The notes under the pieces: model-generated
The model's database searches: none
The model's input: only the letters and a program-made list of their open reading frames with translations
What the model was told of the DNA's origin: nothing
Made by a program: the position numbers and the translations under genes
Assembly (NCBI GenBank): GCA_965247255.1
Contig: CBDFGS010000013.1
Coordinates: forward strand, 186,001-250,000
DNA length: 64,000 bases
Source: CBDFGS01 sp965247255
GTDB taxonomy: Bacteria; Chloroflexota; Dehalococcoidia; Lucifugimonadales; CAUZJF01
Direction of reading: 5' to 3'
Part shown: positions 27,605 to 36,413 of the stretch, piece by piece
Position numbering within the stretch: the first letter of the stretch is position 1
How the letters are laid out: every line of letters starts with the position of its first letter

Positions 27605-28579
27605 CTACGCGGGAGCCTCGACGGGCTCCCCGGCTCGCAGGTCGGCGATTATCGACTCGATATACTCAACACCCTTGGCGAACAGGTCCTCGCCGGCGAA
27701 CCGCGGCTGCCCGAGGTGCTCCGGGGCCCAAATGCCCTCATAGCCGACCTCCAGCAACGCGGCCACGATCGCCCTGAAGTCGACGCGCCCCTCGCCCAGC
27801 GGGACTTCGCGTCCGGCCGGCCACAGCTCCGAATGGTCGCGAAAACCGACGCAGTGCACCTTGCCGGCGAGCTCCCTGACCAAAGATGGGAGGTCCGCGC
27901 CCACGAAGTCCATGCCCGAGCACATCATGACGCCGTTGTTAGGGCTGGGGACCGCGTTGATCAGCCGTCGCAGGTCCTTGTAGGTCGCGACCAGGAAGGG
28001 CCCGCCCCAGCCGTCGGCCGTGTAATTCTCATAGTCGTCCAGTGTCACGCCCTGGGCCACCGCGCGTTCACGGATGTTCTCGGGTAGCAGGCGGTGCAGC
28101 GTGTGGATTCCGATGCCCACGCCGTTGGCCTCGGCCACGGCGATGAGCTCGCGGTAGATTTCGACCAGCCCGTCCCAGCACGCCTCGGCCTTCACAGGAT
28201 CCGTGGGCTTGCAGATGTCGATGATCTGCAGTATCGACGTGATCCCCGCTTGCCCCACGACCTCGATCATACGCGCCATGGCATCGATGGTGCGGCGGTC
28301 CTTGGTCAGTAGGACGTCCGGGCTGGTGATGCCGCCCCGGGAGTGAGTCCGGTACGGCCTCGGGGGCCACTTCAGCAGCCGCCAGCCGGCGTCCAGCACC
28401 TCCAGCCCGCGGTCCTCGAGCTTGCCTTTCAGCTCGCGGAGCGCGCTGGGGTCCGGAAAGCCGTTCTCGGCGAAGCCTGGCAAGCTTGTCACGCCGATGG
28501 AAACGCGTTTAGCGCCGTAACGCTTGGCCTTTTCGACCGTCGCGTCGATGTCCTCGGTGGCGCCGACTCCAAGCTTCAA
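27605..28579 (-). CDS. Sugar phosphate isomerase/epimerase-like TIM barrel (TTG start)
   Basis: This 324-aa protein begins at a TTG. AGGAGG lies 6 bases upstream and the translation then opens with KLGVGATEDIDATVEKAKRYG, as the family does, while the upstream ATG at 28705 would add 42 non-homologous residues. It is a xylose-isomerase-like TIM barrel (AP_endonuc_2 fold) with GVGIGIHTLHRLLP, NGVMMCSGMDFVG, VGFRDHSELWP and GYEGIWAPEHLGQP. The His, Asp and Glu residues there are probable metal ligands. It probably isomerises or epimerises a sugar or sugar acid. It is the first gene of the run epimerase, TPP enzyme, aldo/keto reductase. Confidence 0.82.
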   Translation of the reverse strand: MKLGVGATEDIDATVEKAKRYGAKRVSIGVTSLPGFAENGFPDPSALRELKGKLEDRGLEVLDAGWRLLKWPPRPYRTHSRGGITSPDVLLTKDRRTIDAMARMIEVVGQAGITSILQIIDICKPTDPVKAEACWDGLVEIYRELIAVAEANGVGIGIHTLHRLLPENIRERAVAQGVTLDDYENYTADGWGGPFLVATYKDLRRLINAVPSPNNGVMMCSGMDFVGADLPSLVRELAGKVHCVGFRDHSELWPAGREVPLGEGRVDFRAIVAALLEVGYEGIWAPEHLGQPRFAGEDLFAKGVEYIESIIADLRAGEPVEAPA

Positions 28580-28765
28580 ACGGGACCTCCTGCCGCGGGC
28601 GCGGACTCCCACAGCCGTTGGATTTGCCGGGGCGCTATTATATACGGTGCGCGCGCGGCGAGGCGGCGGGGGAATTCCATGCGCAAGAGATGCGCCAGCG
28701 TTCATGTTTGTGCGGCGCAGGAAGGGCTAGCTATAGGGGGAGACTGCCCGATACACGAAATCACT

Positions 28766-29011
28766 CTACGGACTTGGGGCGTCGCTGTAGAGGAACTCAG
28801 GGCTGAAATCCGCGCCGTTGGGCCACACAACGGTCCCCAGCTCGTGGTCCACAGCCACCTGCGCGAAAACCGCCGGGTCTCGTAACGGCTCGAATACCGC
28901 GCCGTACAGCTCCGGTCCTAGGTCGGCCTCCTTTGTAAACCCATCAGAGAAGGTCAACTCTAAGCAGTGGGCGCCGGTAATTCTGACGCCTGTAACAACC
29001 ACCATATCCAT
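28766..29011 (-). CDS. DUF2442 domain protein
   Basis: This small protein of 81 aa matches the DUF2442 pattern, with VRITGAHCLELTFSDGFTKEADL at the start and VVWPNGADFSPEFLY near the end. Members are often paired with DUF4160 proteins and suspected to be part of toxin-antitoxin-like modules, but no DUF4160 gene is beside it. A weak GGGA site precedes the ATG at 29011. It lies downstream of the disrupted HEPN-like gene on the same strand with a gap of about 60 bases, so the two may once have been co-transcribed. Confidence 0.72.
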   Translation of the reverse strand: MDMVVVTGVRITGAHCLELTFSDGFTKEADLGPELYGAVFEPLRDPAVFAQVAVDHELGTVVWPNGADFSPEFLYSDAPSP

Positions 29012-29069
29012 TCCCGACTGATTCAAGCGGATCGATTCGCCTCAACGTACTCTATATACTGTTGCTCGG

Positions 29070-29417
29070 CTAGGCCGCGGTAGCTTCCTCCCTCCAGGCA
29101 GCAATCAAATCTTCATCGATCAAATCGTGCAGATGGAAATTACCAGTATGAGCGAGCAACAACTCTCTATCTGTTTCGGACCAGTCCCATACAAATTGAG
29201 CACAAGCTCTGATTGCATCCGATGCTTGCCCTGAAGTGATCGTGCTTCCCGCGATTTTCCCGTGGGCAAGGTGATTGCGGGGAGTAAATACAACCTTGTT
29301 TAGGGTTTCATAGGTCTTATTCACTTCCTTCTTACCAAGCGGTTTCGCTGGTTCGTTGAGGGCGTGAATGTGAAGGGCGGAGAGATAATGTACCACCTGG
29401 GCGGTCGAGCGCTGAGG
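29070..29417 (-). pseudogene. C-terminal fragment of a HEPN-like gene, cut off by an IS21 element
   Basis: About 115 codons are in frame to the stop at 29070. The peptide STAQVVHYLSALHIHALNEP continues into TPRNHLAHGK, an R-N-x3-H motif of the kind that forms the active site of HEPN RNases and nucleic-acid-associated HEPN domains. It ends in HLHDLIDEDLIAAWREEA. It lacks its own N-terminus, because upstream sequence on this strand is the IS21 element. The matching middle and N-terminal parts lie at 31844-32024 and 33729-34381. HEPN assignment is inference from the motif and helical pattern. Confidence 0.6.
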
Positions 29418-29489
29418 TGTGGCGTTTGAAAACTGTACCGCCTGTCGCCTTCAATCAGGAACGACCGAACCTGACTGAAGGTGGATTGG

Positions 29490-30989
29490 ATGTACAAGGT
29501 GGAGATGTACCTGCGAGTTCGCAGGGCTTGCTTTGTAGAAGGGATGAGCGCTCGAGAGGCTGCGCGGGTATACGGACTGCACCGGGACACGGTGCGCAAG
29601 ATGCTCAAGTACTCGGTACCTCCAGGGTATCAACGAGACCGACCGCCTCGTCGACCGAAGCTGGACCCATACAAGGGTGTGATGGACCAGATCCTGGAGC
29701 AGGATCTGAGCTCACCGAAGAAGCAGCGTCACACCGCCAAGCGTATCTATGAGCGGTTGAGGGACGAGCACGGGTTTCCGGGCAAGTACACAATCGTCAA
29801 GGACTACGTCCGGGAACGCCGTCGTCGGACCCGAGAGATGTTCGTACCACTGTCCCATTCCCCGGGACATGCCCAGTGTGACTTTGGCGAAGCGTGGGTG
29901 GTCATCGGCGGAGTGGAACGCAAAGCCCACTACTTCGCCCTGGACCTCCCTCACAGCGACGGGTGCTATGTGAAGGCGTATCCCGCCGAGACGACGGAGT
30001 CATTCTGCGACGGACACGTCTCCGCCTTCGCGTTCCTGGGCGGAGTGCCTCAGAGCATCCTCTACGACAACACCACGCTCGCGGTAGCCAGAATCCTGGG
30101 AGATGGTCGCCGGCAGCGGACCAGGGTGTTCTCCGAGCTTCAGTCCCACTACCTGTTCGAGGACCGGTTTGGCCGTCCAGGCAAAGGGAACGATAAGGGC
30201 AAAGTAGAAGGTCTGGTCGGCTATGTCCGCCGGAACTTCCTGGTGCCCATTCCATCGTTCGAGAGCTTCGATGCCCTCAATGCTCATCTGGAGCAACACT
30301 GCCTCAGACGGTTCGAAGATCGACTCCGCGGCCGCAACGAGACGATAGGAGAACGGCTGGAGCGGGACCTGGAGAAGTTGCTGCCTCTGCCGGCCGTACC
30401 GTACGACGCCAGCGACAAGCACGCGACGAGGGTCAGTTCTCTGTCCCTGGTCAGATACCGGACCAATGACTATTCGGTCCCGGTGGCCTACGGTCATCGG
30501 GACGTTCTGGTCCGCGGATATGTACACGAGGTTGTGATCAGCTGTGGCGCTGAAGTCATCGCCCGCCATCGGCGGTCCTACGATCGAGACGACTTCGTCT
30601 TCGACCCTCTCCATTACCTGCCGCTCCTTGAGAAGAAGACGAGGGCATTGGATCAGGCGGCGCCGCTGGTTGGATGGGAGTTGCCCGAGGAGTTCGGAGT
30701 GTTGCGGCGGCTGCTGGAGTCTCGGATGGGCAAGCGAGGAAAGAGGGAGTTCGTGCAGGTGCTCAGACTGATGGAGAACTTCCAGCCGGAAGAAGTCCAC
30801 GACGCCGTACGAGACGCCATTCGACTCGGGGCTGTGAGCTTCGATGCTGTCAAGCACCTGGTGCTGTGCAGGATCGAGGGTCGACCGCCTAGACTCGACA
30901 TGGAGTTGTACCCGTATCTGCCCAGGACCAACGTTGCAACAACCTCGACCAGGGACTACATGGCTCTCCTGGCGGGGAGCCGGTCATGA
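29490..30989 (+). CDS. istA: IS21 family transposase IstA
   Basis: This 499-aa protein starts at the ATG at 29490; an in-frame GTG lies three codons upstream. The N-terminus has a helix-turn-helix (MSAREAARVYGLHRDTVRKML). The DDE catalytic residues are present: Asp in AQCDFGEAW, Asp in ILYDNTTLAV and Glu in NDKGKVEGLVGYVRRN. The C-terminus carries the Mu-type beta-barrel region (LSLVRYRTNDYSVPVAYG). It appears full length and unbroken. The stop overlaps the istB start by four bases (ATGA), the standard arrangement in IS21 elements. Confidence 0.96.
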   Translation: MYKVEMYLRVRRACFVEGMSAREAARVYGLHRDTVRKMLKYSVPPGYQRDRPPRRPKLDPYKGVMDQILEQDLSSPKKQRHTAKRIYERLRDEHGFPGKYTIVKDYVRERRRRTREMFVPLSHSPGHAQCDFGEAWVVIGGVERKAHYFALDLPHSDGCYVKAYPAETTESFCDGHVSAFAFLGGVPQSILYDNTTLAVARILGDGRRQRTRVFSELQSHYLFEDRFGRPGKGNDKGKVEGLVGYVRRNFLVPIPSFESFDALNAHLEQHCLRRFEDRLRGRNETIGERLERDLEKLLPLPAVPYDASDKHATRVSSLSLVRYRTNDYSVPVAYGHRDVLVRGYVHEVVISCGAEVIARHRRSYDRDDFVFDPLHYLPLLEKKTRALDQAAPLVGWELPEEFGVLRRLLESRMGKRGKREFVQVLRLMENFQPEEVHDAVRDAIRLGAVSFDAVKHLVLCRIEGRPPRLDMELYPYLPRTNVATTSTRDYMALLAGSRS

Positions 30990-31753
30990 CCAACAAGTCC
31001 ACGATGTTGCTCGAACACAACCTCAAGCAACTCAAGCTCCCCACGTTCCTGAGGGAGTACGACAAGCTGGCATCCCAGTGTGCCAGTGAGGGAGCTGACC
31101 ATCCGGACTACCTGCTGCGACTATCGGACTTGGAGCTGATCGACCGTCACCATCGCATGGTGGAACGTCGGATCAAAGCAGCCCGCTTCCCGACGACCAA
31201 GAGCCTCGACACCTTCGACTTCCTGTCTATGCCGTCCCTGAACAAGGCTCTGGTTCTGGAGCTGGCACGATGCGAGTACATCGAGCGCCCCCACAACGTC
31301 ATCGCTCTCGGCAACAGTGGCACCGGCAAGACCCATATCGCCCTCGGTCTCGGTCTGGCTGCGTGTCAGAGGGGACTGTCCGTGGGCTTCACCACCGCCG
31401 CTGCTCTGGTTCACGAGCTGATCGAGGCCAGGGACGAACGGCGTCTGCTCAACCTGCAGAGAAGGCTCGCACGACTCAAGCTGCTCATCATCGACGAACT
31501 GGGCTTCGTGCCCTTGTCCAAGACTGGCGCCGAGCTGCTCTTCGAGGTGTTCAGCCAGCGTTACGAGCGTGGATCGGTCCTGGTGACCTCCAACCTGCCC
31601 TTCGTCGAGTGGACCGAGGTGTTCGGCTCTGAACGGCTGACCGGAGCTCTCCTCGACCGCCTCACCCACCATGTCGACATCCTGGAGATGAACGGGGACA
31701 GCTACCGACTCAAGCACAGCAAGAAGACTTCTGGCCGCCAGCTATCTGACTGA
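30986..31753 (+). CDS. istB: IS21 family transposition helper ATPase IstB
   Basis: This 255-aa AAA+ ATPase regulates target choice by IstA. The Walker A motif is ALGNSGTGKTH near residue 110 and the Walker B is LIIDELGFVPLS near residue 170, with the sensor region TSNLPFVEWTEVFG. The N-terminal LKLPTFLREYDKLA segment is typical of IstB. It is intact and translationally coupled to istA by the ATGA overlap. Confidence 0.96.
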   Translation: MTNKSTMLLEHNLKQLKLPTFLREYDKLASQCASEGADHPDYLLRLSDLELIDRHHRMVERRIKAARFPTTKSLDTFDFLSMPSLNKALVLELARCEYIERPHNVIALGNSGTGKTHIALGLGLAACQRGLSVGFTTAAALVHELIEARDERRLLNLQRRLARLKLLIIDELGFVPLSKTGAELLFEVFSQRYERGSVLVTSNLPFVEWTEVFGSERLTGALLDRLTHHVDILEMNGDSYRLKHSKKTSGRQLSD

Positions 31754-31843
31754 GCCTGATCTCCAACGCCCCACGAACCTTGATGCCCATTCTACGGCGT
31801 TCAGTGGTACAGTTTTGCTCCGCCCCGCTGGTACGTTTTCACA

Positions 31844-32024
31844 CCGCCCTTGACACGTGAAGCTTGTATCTCCTCTCGCCTACCTTCGTCACATGTTCCA
31901 CGTAGGCCTCTCCAACACCACTCGAGGCTAGCTTTACAGTCAGCTTTTCGTCGATGAATGACTCAATCGCGAAGGCTGCGAATAGCAAGGCCTGGTGCCA
32001 CCTCTCCACTAGCGCTTGTCTAAC
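31844..32024 (-). pseudogene. Middle fragment of the HEPN-like gene, trapped between two IS elements
   Basis: About 60 codons on the minus strand read RQALVERWHQALLFAAFAIE, then SFIDEKLTVKLASSGVGEAY and VEHVTKVGERRYKLHVSR. The AAFAIESFI helix resembles the first conserved helix of HEPN-type domains. The right end joins the N-terminal piece in frame once the IS1380 element is removed; the left end runs into the IS21 right end. Confidence 0.65.
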
Positions 32025-33728
32025 CCCGAATCCACCGAAGGACACCGATGGACGGCGTGAGGGCAGCGGAAGGGGGTGGGTGAGGGAGCTACAGGGGAGA
32101 TGGCCTGGGGTCTTGGGGTAGATGGGAGGCCGGCGGGCGGTCTTCAGTGGCCGCACAGGGCCCCTAAGGCCCTATGCGGGAGTTGCGATGCGCGGGAAGG
32201 CGAGAGGATACGCAGCAGGGGACTCTCGCGACCGGGGTGGCGCGAGATTGCGGGGACGTTGGGTCAGTTGCAGGCTGGCCGTCAGGCCGGGAACGGAATG
32301 GCTTGCAGCCGGGCCAAGGCGCGAGTGAACTGGGTTTCCCAAGGCCAGCGCCGGGGGAGATGCAAAGTGAGGCGGCGCGCCGAGCGGGTGATCCGTCCCA
32401 CCAGAGCGAAGACCCGCCGCCTGAGGGTCTTGGTGATCACGGTCCGCTCGCCCAGACCAATCCGCGCCGTCCAGCGGGCCAGGTTATGCGCCATCACCTG
32501 GACCGCCAGCCAGGCGCCGTTGGCGGCGAAGCGCGCCGACGGCATGTGGTTCAGCCCGACGCCGTACTTGAGGTCGCGTATGGCGTTCTCGACCTCGGCG
32601 TGGCGGCGATGATCGGCCTCCAGTTCCAGCGTCTCCCCATCGCGGTCGGTGATGAAGGCGTGATAGCTGTATCTGGCGAAGAGGGCGAGCTGGGAACCGG
32701 GCGTCGGCTTCACCCGCCGGACAATGAGCCGCACCGGCGCGGCGTCCGGCTTGGTCTGGAACGGGGTGTAAGTCGTCTCGGCGACATCGGCGGCGCCGTC
32801 CATCCAGTAGGGAATGGGAGTCCAGTCCTCCTCTGGTATCGCCTCGATCAGATCCCGCAGCCTGGCGCGCTGGCGGATGGTGATAGAGAAGCGGACATCC
32901 ATTTCCCGGCAGGCGGCAACGACAGTGTGGGCGTAGAAGCCGCTGTCGGCCCGCACCGTGAGTTGTCCCCTGGCCCCGCCGTAGCGCACCCGCCCCACCG
33001 TCTCACGCAGGAAGTGGGCGGCGCCACGGGCGGTGTTGGCCCGGCCCTCGCGCAGCCGGGACATCAGCACCTCGCCGGTGCCGGCGGCAATGGCCAGCAG
33101 CGGGTGATAGCCGCGGGCGCCGGTATAGCCGTGGTGGCGCGCTCCCTCCTTGGCCAGTCCATAGGTCTCGCAGATGGTCGAGTCCAGGTCGATGGTCAGG
33201 GGCGAGTCGCCGGGTCCGGCCCCAGCGGCCCAGGCCCGGGCCAACAACTGGCGGCTCACGCGGTCGAGTTGACGGACATGCCCCCACCGGAAGCTGCGCA
33301 GGAAGGTCCCCAGGGTGGATGGCGCCTTGACCACGCAGCCTAGAACACCAACCGTCCCACCAGCGCGCAGCGCATCGGCGTCGTCGATGCAGTCGCCGCC
33401 TGCCAGCGCGGAAGCGACCAGCGTCAGCATCTTGTCCCCAGTGTTCGCCCGTCCCGGCGCTCCGCCGAGGTCAAGGTGATGGTCGACGAGTTCCCGCAGG
33501 CCCAGGTGCCGGGCTAGGGTGGCCGGCAGGAGCAGGCCGGCATTGGCCACCAGGCGATGGTCGTCAAAGAGGATGCGGATACGGTCGGGTTTGTTCTGTG
33601 GCAGCATCTATTGGGTGCTCCTTGTTTCCGGGCGGGTTTCTGTTCCAAAACCATTATCCCAGATTCAGAGGAGCACCCGCTGGCTTCTTCAAGGGCTGTC
33701 CCCAAGGACGTCCTTCGGTGGATTCGGG
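32025..33728 (-). mobile_element. IS1380-family insertion sequence, copy 1 (TSD CTAAC)
   Basis: 1704 bp, bounded by perfect 19-bp inverted repeats CCCGAATCCACCGAAGGAC / GTCCTTCGGTGGATTCGGG. The 5-bp target duplication is CTAAC at 32020-32024 and 33729-33733. One transposase gene lies on the minus strand. A related copy is at 46102-47817. Confidence 0.95.
32282..33607 (-). CDS. IS1380 family transposase (DDE group 1)
   Basis: This 441-aa protein has the IS1380 N-terminal pattern (LFDDHRLVANAGLLLPATLARHLGL). A DDE core follows, with Asp in LTIDLDSTICETYG, Asp in LTVRADSGFYAHTVV and Glu in EVENAIRDLKYGVGLNHMPS. It appears full length with no frameshift, so the element may be active. Its closest relative in the window is the 46371-47696 transposase, nearly the same length but with many substitutions, so the two copies are not recent duplicates of each other. 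Confidence 0.95.
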   Translation of the reverse strand: MLPQNKPDRIRILFDDHRLVANAGLLLPATLARHLGLRELVDHHLDLGGAPGRANTGDKMLTLVASALAGGDCIDDADALRAGGTVGVLGCVVKAPSTLGTFLRSFRWGHVRQLDRVSRQLLARAWAAGAGPGDSPLTIDLDSTICETYGLAKEGARHHGYTGARGYHPLLAIAAGTGEVLMSRLREGRANTARGAAHFLRETVGRVRYGGARGQLTVRADSGFYAHTVVAACREMDVRFSITIRQRARLRDLIEAIPEEDWTPIPYWMDGAADVAETTYTPFQTKPDAAPVRLIVRRVKPTPGSQLALFARYSYHAFITDRDGETLELEADHRRHAEVENAIRDLKYGVGLNHMPSARFAANGAWLAVQVMAHNLARWTARIGLGERTVITKTLRRRVFALVGRITRSARRLTLHLPRRWPWETQFTRALARLQAIPFPA

Positions 33729-34381
33729 CTAACGGATTGAGCCAATAGGTCTCTCCAGACAGGGAATTCTTGATCCCCATCGCCTCTCCCATAGACGCGG
33801 AACCCGAAGAAGAAAGGTAGCCTTGAGTCCGTACGCTTCGCTCTCGGCTCGTAGGAGCTGACTACGCGAAAGCCAGCATTGGTCACGCTGTCAACTGTCA
33901 TATGCACCGCATGCTCGCCATAGCTGCTGTCCGGCACACCTGGAGGAAAGTGCTCCTTCGAAATATGAAAGACCTGCTCGAATTCTTGGTCGAACGCAAC
34001 GTCAAAGGTTTCTCCAATCTTGATCGCTGCAAGGACACCGAGCTTCGAGGTCGACGAAAACGACCAAGAGAATTCAGGCTCCTTTAGCACTTGTAGATCA
34101 AATACGCCCATCACAGCGTCTCTGACGCTGAACTCATAAATGCCGTTAGTAGTCAATGTGCCGTTCTTCAGGAAATCGGCATCGAGCGGAGTGTCGACGT
34201 AGTGATAGGAGAACTTGTGAGGCGGAACAGTCGGCGGTGTTAACCCGATGTCTCCGACCTTGTTGGCAATGATCTCATTCATCTTGGGGAGAATCTTGGC
34301 AGTAGTCGGAATCACTAGCCCAATTCTCTCTGCGACCGGGACTTGAAAGCGCGTGAAGGTTGTATCGGGCTTTATTGGCAT
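33729..34381 (-). pseudogene. N-terminal fragment of a large gene disrupted by IS1380 and IS21
   Basis: The gene starts at the ATG at 34381 (MPIKPDTTFTRFQVPVAERI) and reads about 216 codons to VWRDLLAQSV, where the IS1380 element enters. The domain seems beta-rich (FSYHYVDTPLDADF; FEQVFHISKEHFPPGVPDSS) and is not recognised. Fused with the fragments at 31844-32024 and 29070-29417 it would make a protein of roughly 390 aa with a HEPN-like C-terminus. A truncated product could still be made from the IS-proximal stop. It follows the S9 peptidase gene by 34 bases on the same strand. Confidence 0.7.
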
Positions 34382-34415
34382 TGGTCGAACCTGTCCCAAA
34401 GACCGTCGTGCGTCG

Positions 34416-36356
34416 CTAAGCCTTGACGTGCTCCACGAACCACGCCACAGTCCTCCGGTTCGCGTCCAGAATATGGTTGCGCTCCCCAAAGCCGTGTGGC
34501 TCGCGCGGGTAGACGACGAGCTCCGTCTCGACGCCCAGGTCCTTGAGCGCGCGGTAGAAGAGGTACGACTGCTCCACAGGCACATCCCTGTCGGTCTCGC
34601 CGTGGAGGATAAGAGTTGGCGTCTTGACCCCCTTGACGTAAGTGATGGGCGAGAACTTCCGGTAGACGCCGTCGGGGTCCCAGGGGTCGGCGTCGCCGTA
34701 GTGTATGGAGTCCCAGTCGCACAGGTACGACCGCCCGTGAAAGCTGCGCCAGTCGGAGACGCCGGCCGACATCACGCCCGCCTTGAACCGATCGGTCTGT
34801 GTCACGGCCCACGCCGTCATGAAGCCGCCGTAGCTACCGCCTGAGATACCGAGCCGCTTGGGGTCGGCGATGCCCTCCGCGACGCAGTAGTCAATGCCCT
34901 TCTGAATATCCTCCCAGTCCTTGCCGCCCATGTCTCCGATGTTACTCTCCGCGAACTCGAGGCCCCAGCCGGTGCTGCCGCGGTAGTTGGGGAGGAAGAC
35001 GGCGAAGCCCTGACCCGCTAACACGCCAAAATATCGTTTGGCGGGACTATAGCTGTAGCCGGTCATCCCGGTGGGCCCGCCGTGCACGTCGGTGATCATC
35101 GGCGCTGGGCCCGACGACCTGCCCAGAGGGCGTATGAGCAGTCCCTGCATCTCCCAGCCGTCCGCCCCCTTCCAGCGAATCGTATCGGTCTGCACCGCGT
35201 CGGTGTCGGCAGCCTGTGGATGCAGGTCCGTTAGTTGGGTCCATTTCAGGCCTGCGGCGTCGGGTCGGGCCAGCCAGACGTCCTGGGGCGCCGATGAGTC
35301 CTCTCGGACCACTGCGATGTTCCCCACTCGGTCCTGGCTGAACGATGTGCCCGATGTCGCGAGCGACGCCTCTCCGTGCCACAGCGACGTTCGCTCACCG
35401 CTGTGCGCGTCGATCTCCGCCAACCCGGCGCCCCCCCTCTCGTGGGCCACCGTGAGCAGCCTGCTGCTATCGTCGGACCAGGCCAACGAGAAGACGCTAG
35501 CCACGTGGCCGGCACTAGGGTCCCGAACGTTGCCACCAGCGGACGCTACGAAGACGCTGCCGCCGTTGATCCCTCTGTCGCTCCAGTTCGAGGAGAGAAA
35601 GGCGATGGAGACACCATCTGGAGACCAGACGGGTTTGGCAACCTGGCGCTTCGAGAGGTGCAACGTGCGTACCGGCCCGCCGTCCATCGACAACGCCGCC
35701 AAGCGGCACGTATACCACGCCTGCTCCCACGGCAAGTCCGAGCATACGACAGCGAACTCCTCGCCGCCGGGCGACCAGCAGAACTCCCAGACCTGCAACC
35801 CGGGTGGGGAGACGAACGCGGTCTCACCGGTGCCGACGTCGACGACGTGGATGCGGGTGTATTTCGGGTTCCTCTCGAACGCGATGGCGTCGTCCTTGTC
35901 TTCGAGGCGCTTCTTCTCCTCGTCGCTCTCGGGGTCGGTCGCGAGGACCGCGAGCCGCGTGCCGTCGGGGGACCACGCCATAGGGTCCAGGCTCCGCGGG
36001 GACGGAATCTCGCCTGCGACCTCCATGAGCCTCCTGGCCTCTCCGCCGTCGCGCGACAAGAGGTACACCTGGCGTCGTCCGTCCTCCTCGCGGTCCGACA
36101 GGAACGCCAGCGTCTTGCCGTCCGGAGACCATCGAGGCGCTGTGTCCGATCGTGGGCCGAACGTAAGCTGGCGCGCGTCACCGCCGGCCACCGGCGCGAC
36201 CGAGATGTTCGCTTTCGGCAGCTTGGTGTCCACCGTGAACGTGTCGCCGACCACGAAAGCCACGAGCTCCCCGTCGGGAGTTATCTGGGCGTCGCTGACG
36301 CCCTTGAAGCTCAGCGCGTGTTCCGGTGTCAGTTCGATTCTGCCCAATTTCTTCAC
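34416..36356 (-). CDS. S9 family prolyl oligopeptidase / acylaminoacyl-peptidase
   Basis: The protein has 646 aa. The N-terminal half is a WD40-like beta-propeller with repeated SPDGxxLAFLSDRE blocks. The C-terminal third is the alpha/beta-hydrolase: Ser in ISGGSYGGFMTAW near residue 500, Asp in LHGETDRDVPVEQ near 590 and His in REPHGFGERNH near 620. No signal peptide is visible, so it is probably cytosolic peptide turnover. The start codon is GTG with a weak ribosome-binding site. It is followed downstream by the interrupted HEPN-like gene. Confidence 0.92.
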   Translation of the reverse strand: MKKLGRIELTPEHALSFKGVSDAQITPDGELVAFVVGDTFTVDTKLPKANISVAPVAGGDARQLTFGPRSDTAPRWSPDGKTLAFLSDREEDGRRQVYLLSRDGGEARRLMEVAGEIPSPRSLDPMAWSPDGTRLAVLATDPESDEEKKRLEDKDDAIAFERNPKYTRIHVVDVGTGETAFVSPPGLQVWEFCWSPGGEEFAVVCSDLPWEQAWYTCRLAALSMDGGPVRTLHLSKRQVAKPVWSPDGVSIAFLSSNWSDRGINGGSVFVASAGGNVRDPSAGHVASVFSLAWSDDSSRLLTVAHERGGAGLAEIDAHSGERTSLWHGEASLATSGTSFSQDRVGNIAVVREDSSAPQDVWLARPDAAGLKWTQLTDLHPQAADTDAVQTDTIRWKGADGWEMQGLLIRPLGRSSGPAPMITDVHGGPTGMTGYSYSPAKRYFGVLAGQGFAVFLPNYRGSTGWGLEFAESNIGDMGGKDWEDIQKGIDYCVAEGIADPKRLGISGGSYGGFMTAWAVTQTDRFKAGVMSAGVSDWRSFHGRSYLCDWDSIHYGDADPWDPDGVYRKFSPITYVKGVKTPTLILHGETDRDVPVEQSYLFYRALKDLGVETELVVYPREPHGFGERNHILDANRRTVAWFVEHVKA

Positions 36357-36413
36357 CTCGCAGCTCGAACTAGGGAAGGAGAGATAGCCGAGCCATACGG
36401 CCCTTACCTAGCC

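Larger units (their letters stand above)
29418..31843 (+). mobile_element. IS21-family insertion sequence
   Basis: About 2.43 kb, holding istA and istB. The ends are related inverted sequences: TGTGGCGTTTGAAAACTGTACC on the left, and on the right TGTGAAAACGTACC when read inward. The precise ends are uncertain by some bases. No clean target duplication is visible at the chosen borders. It splits a HEPN-like gene. Confidence 0.8.
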
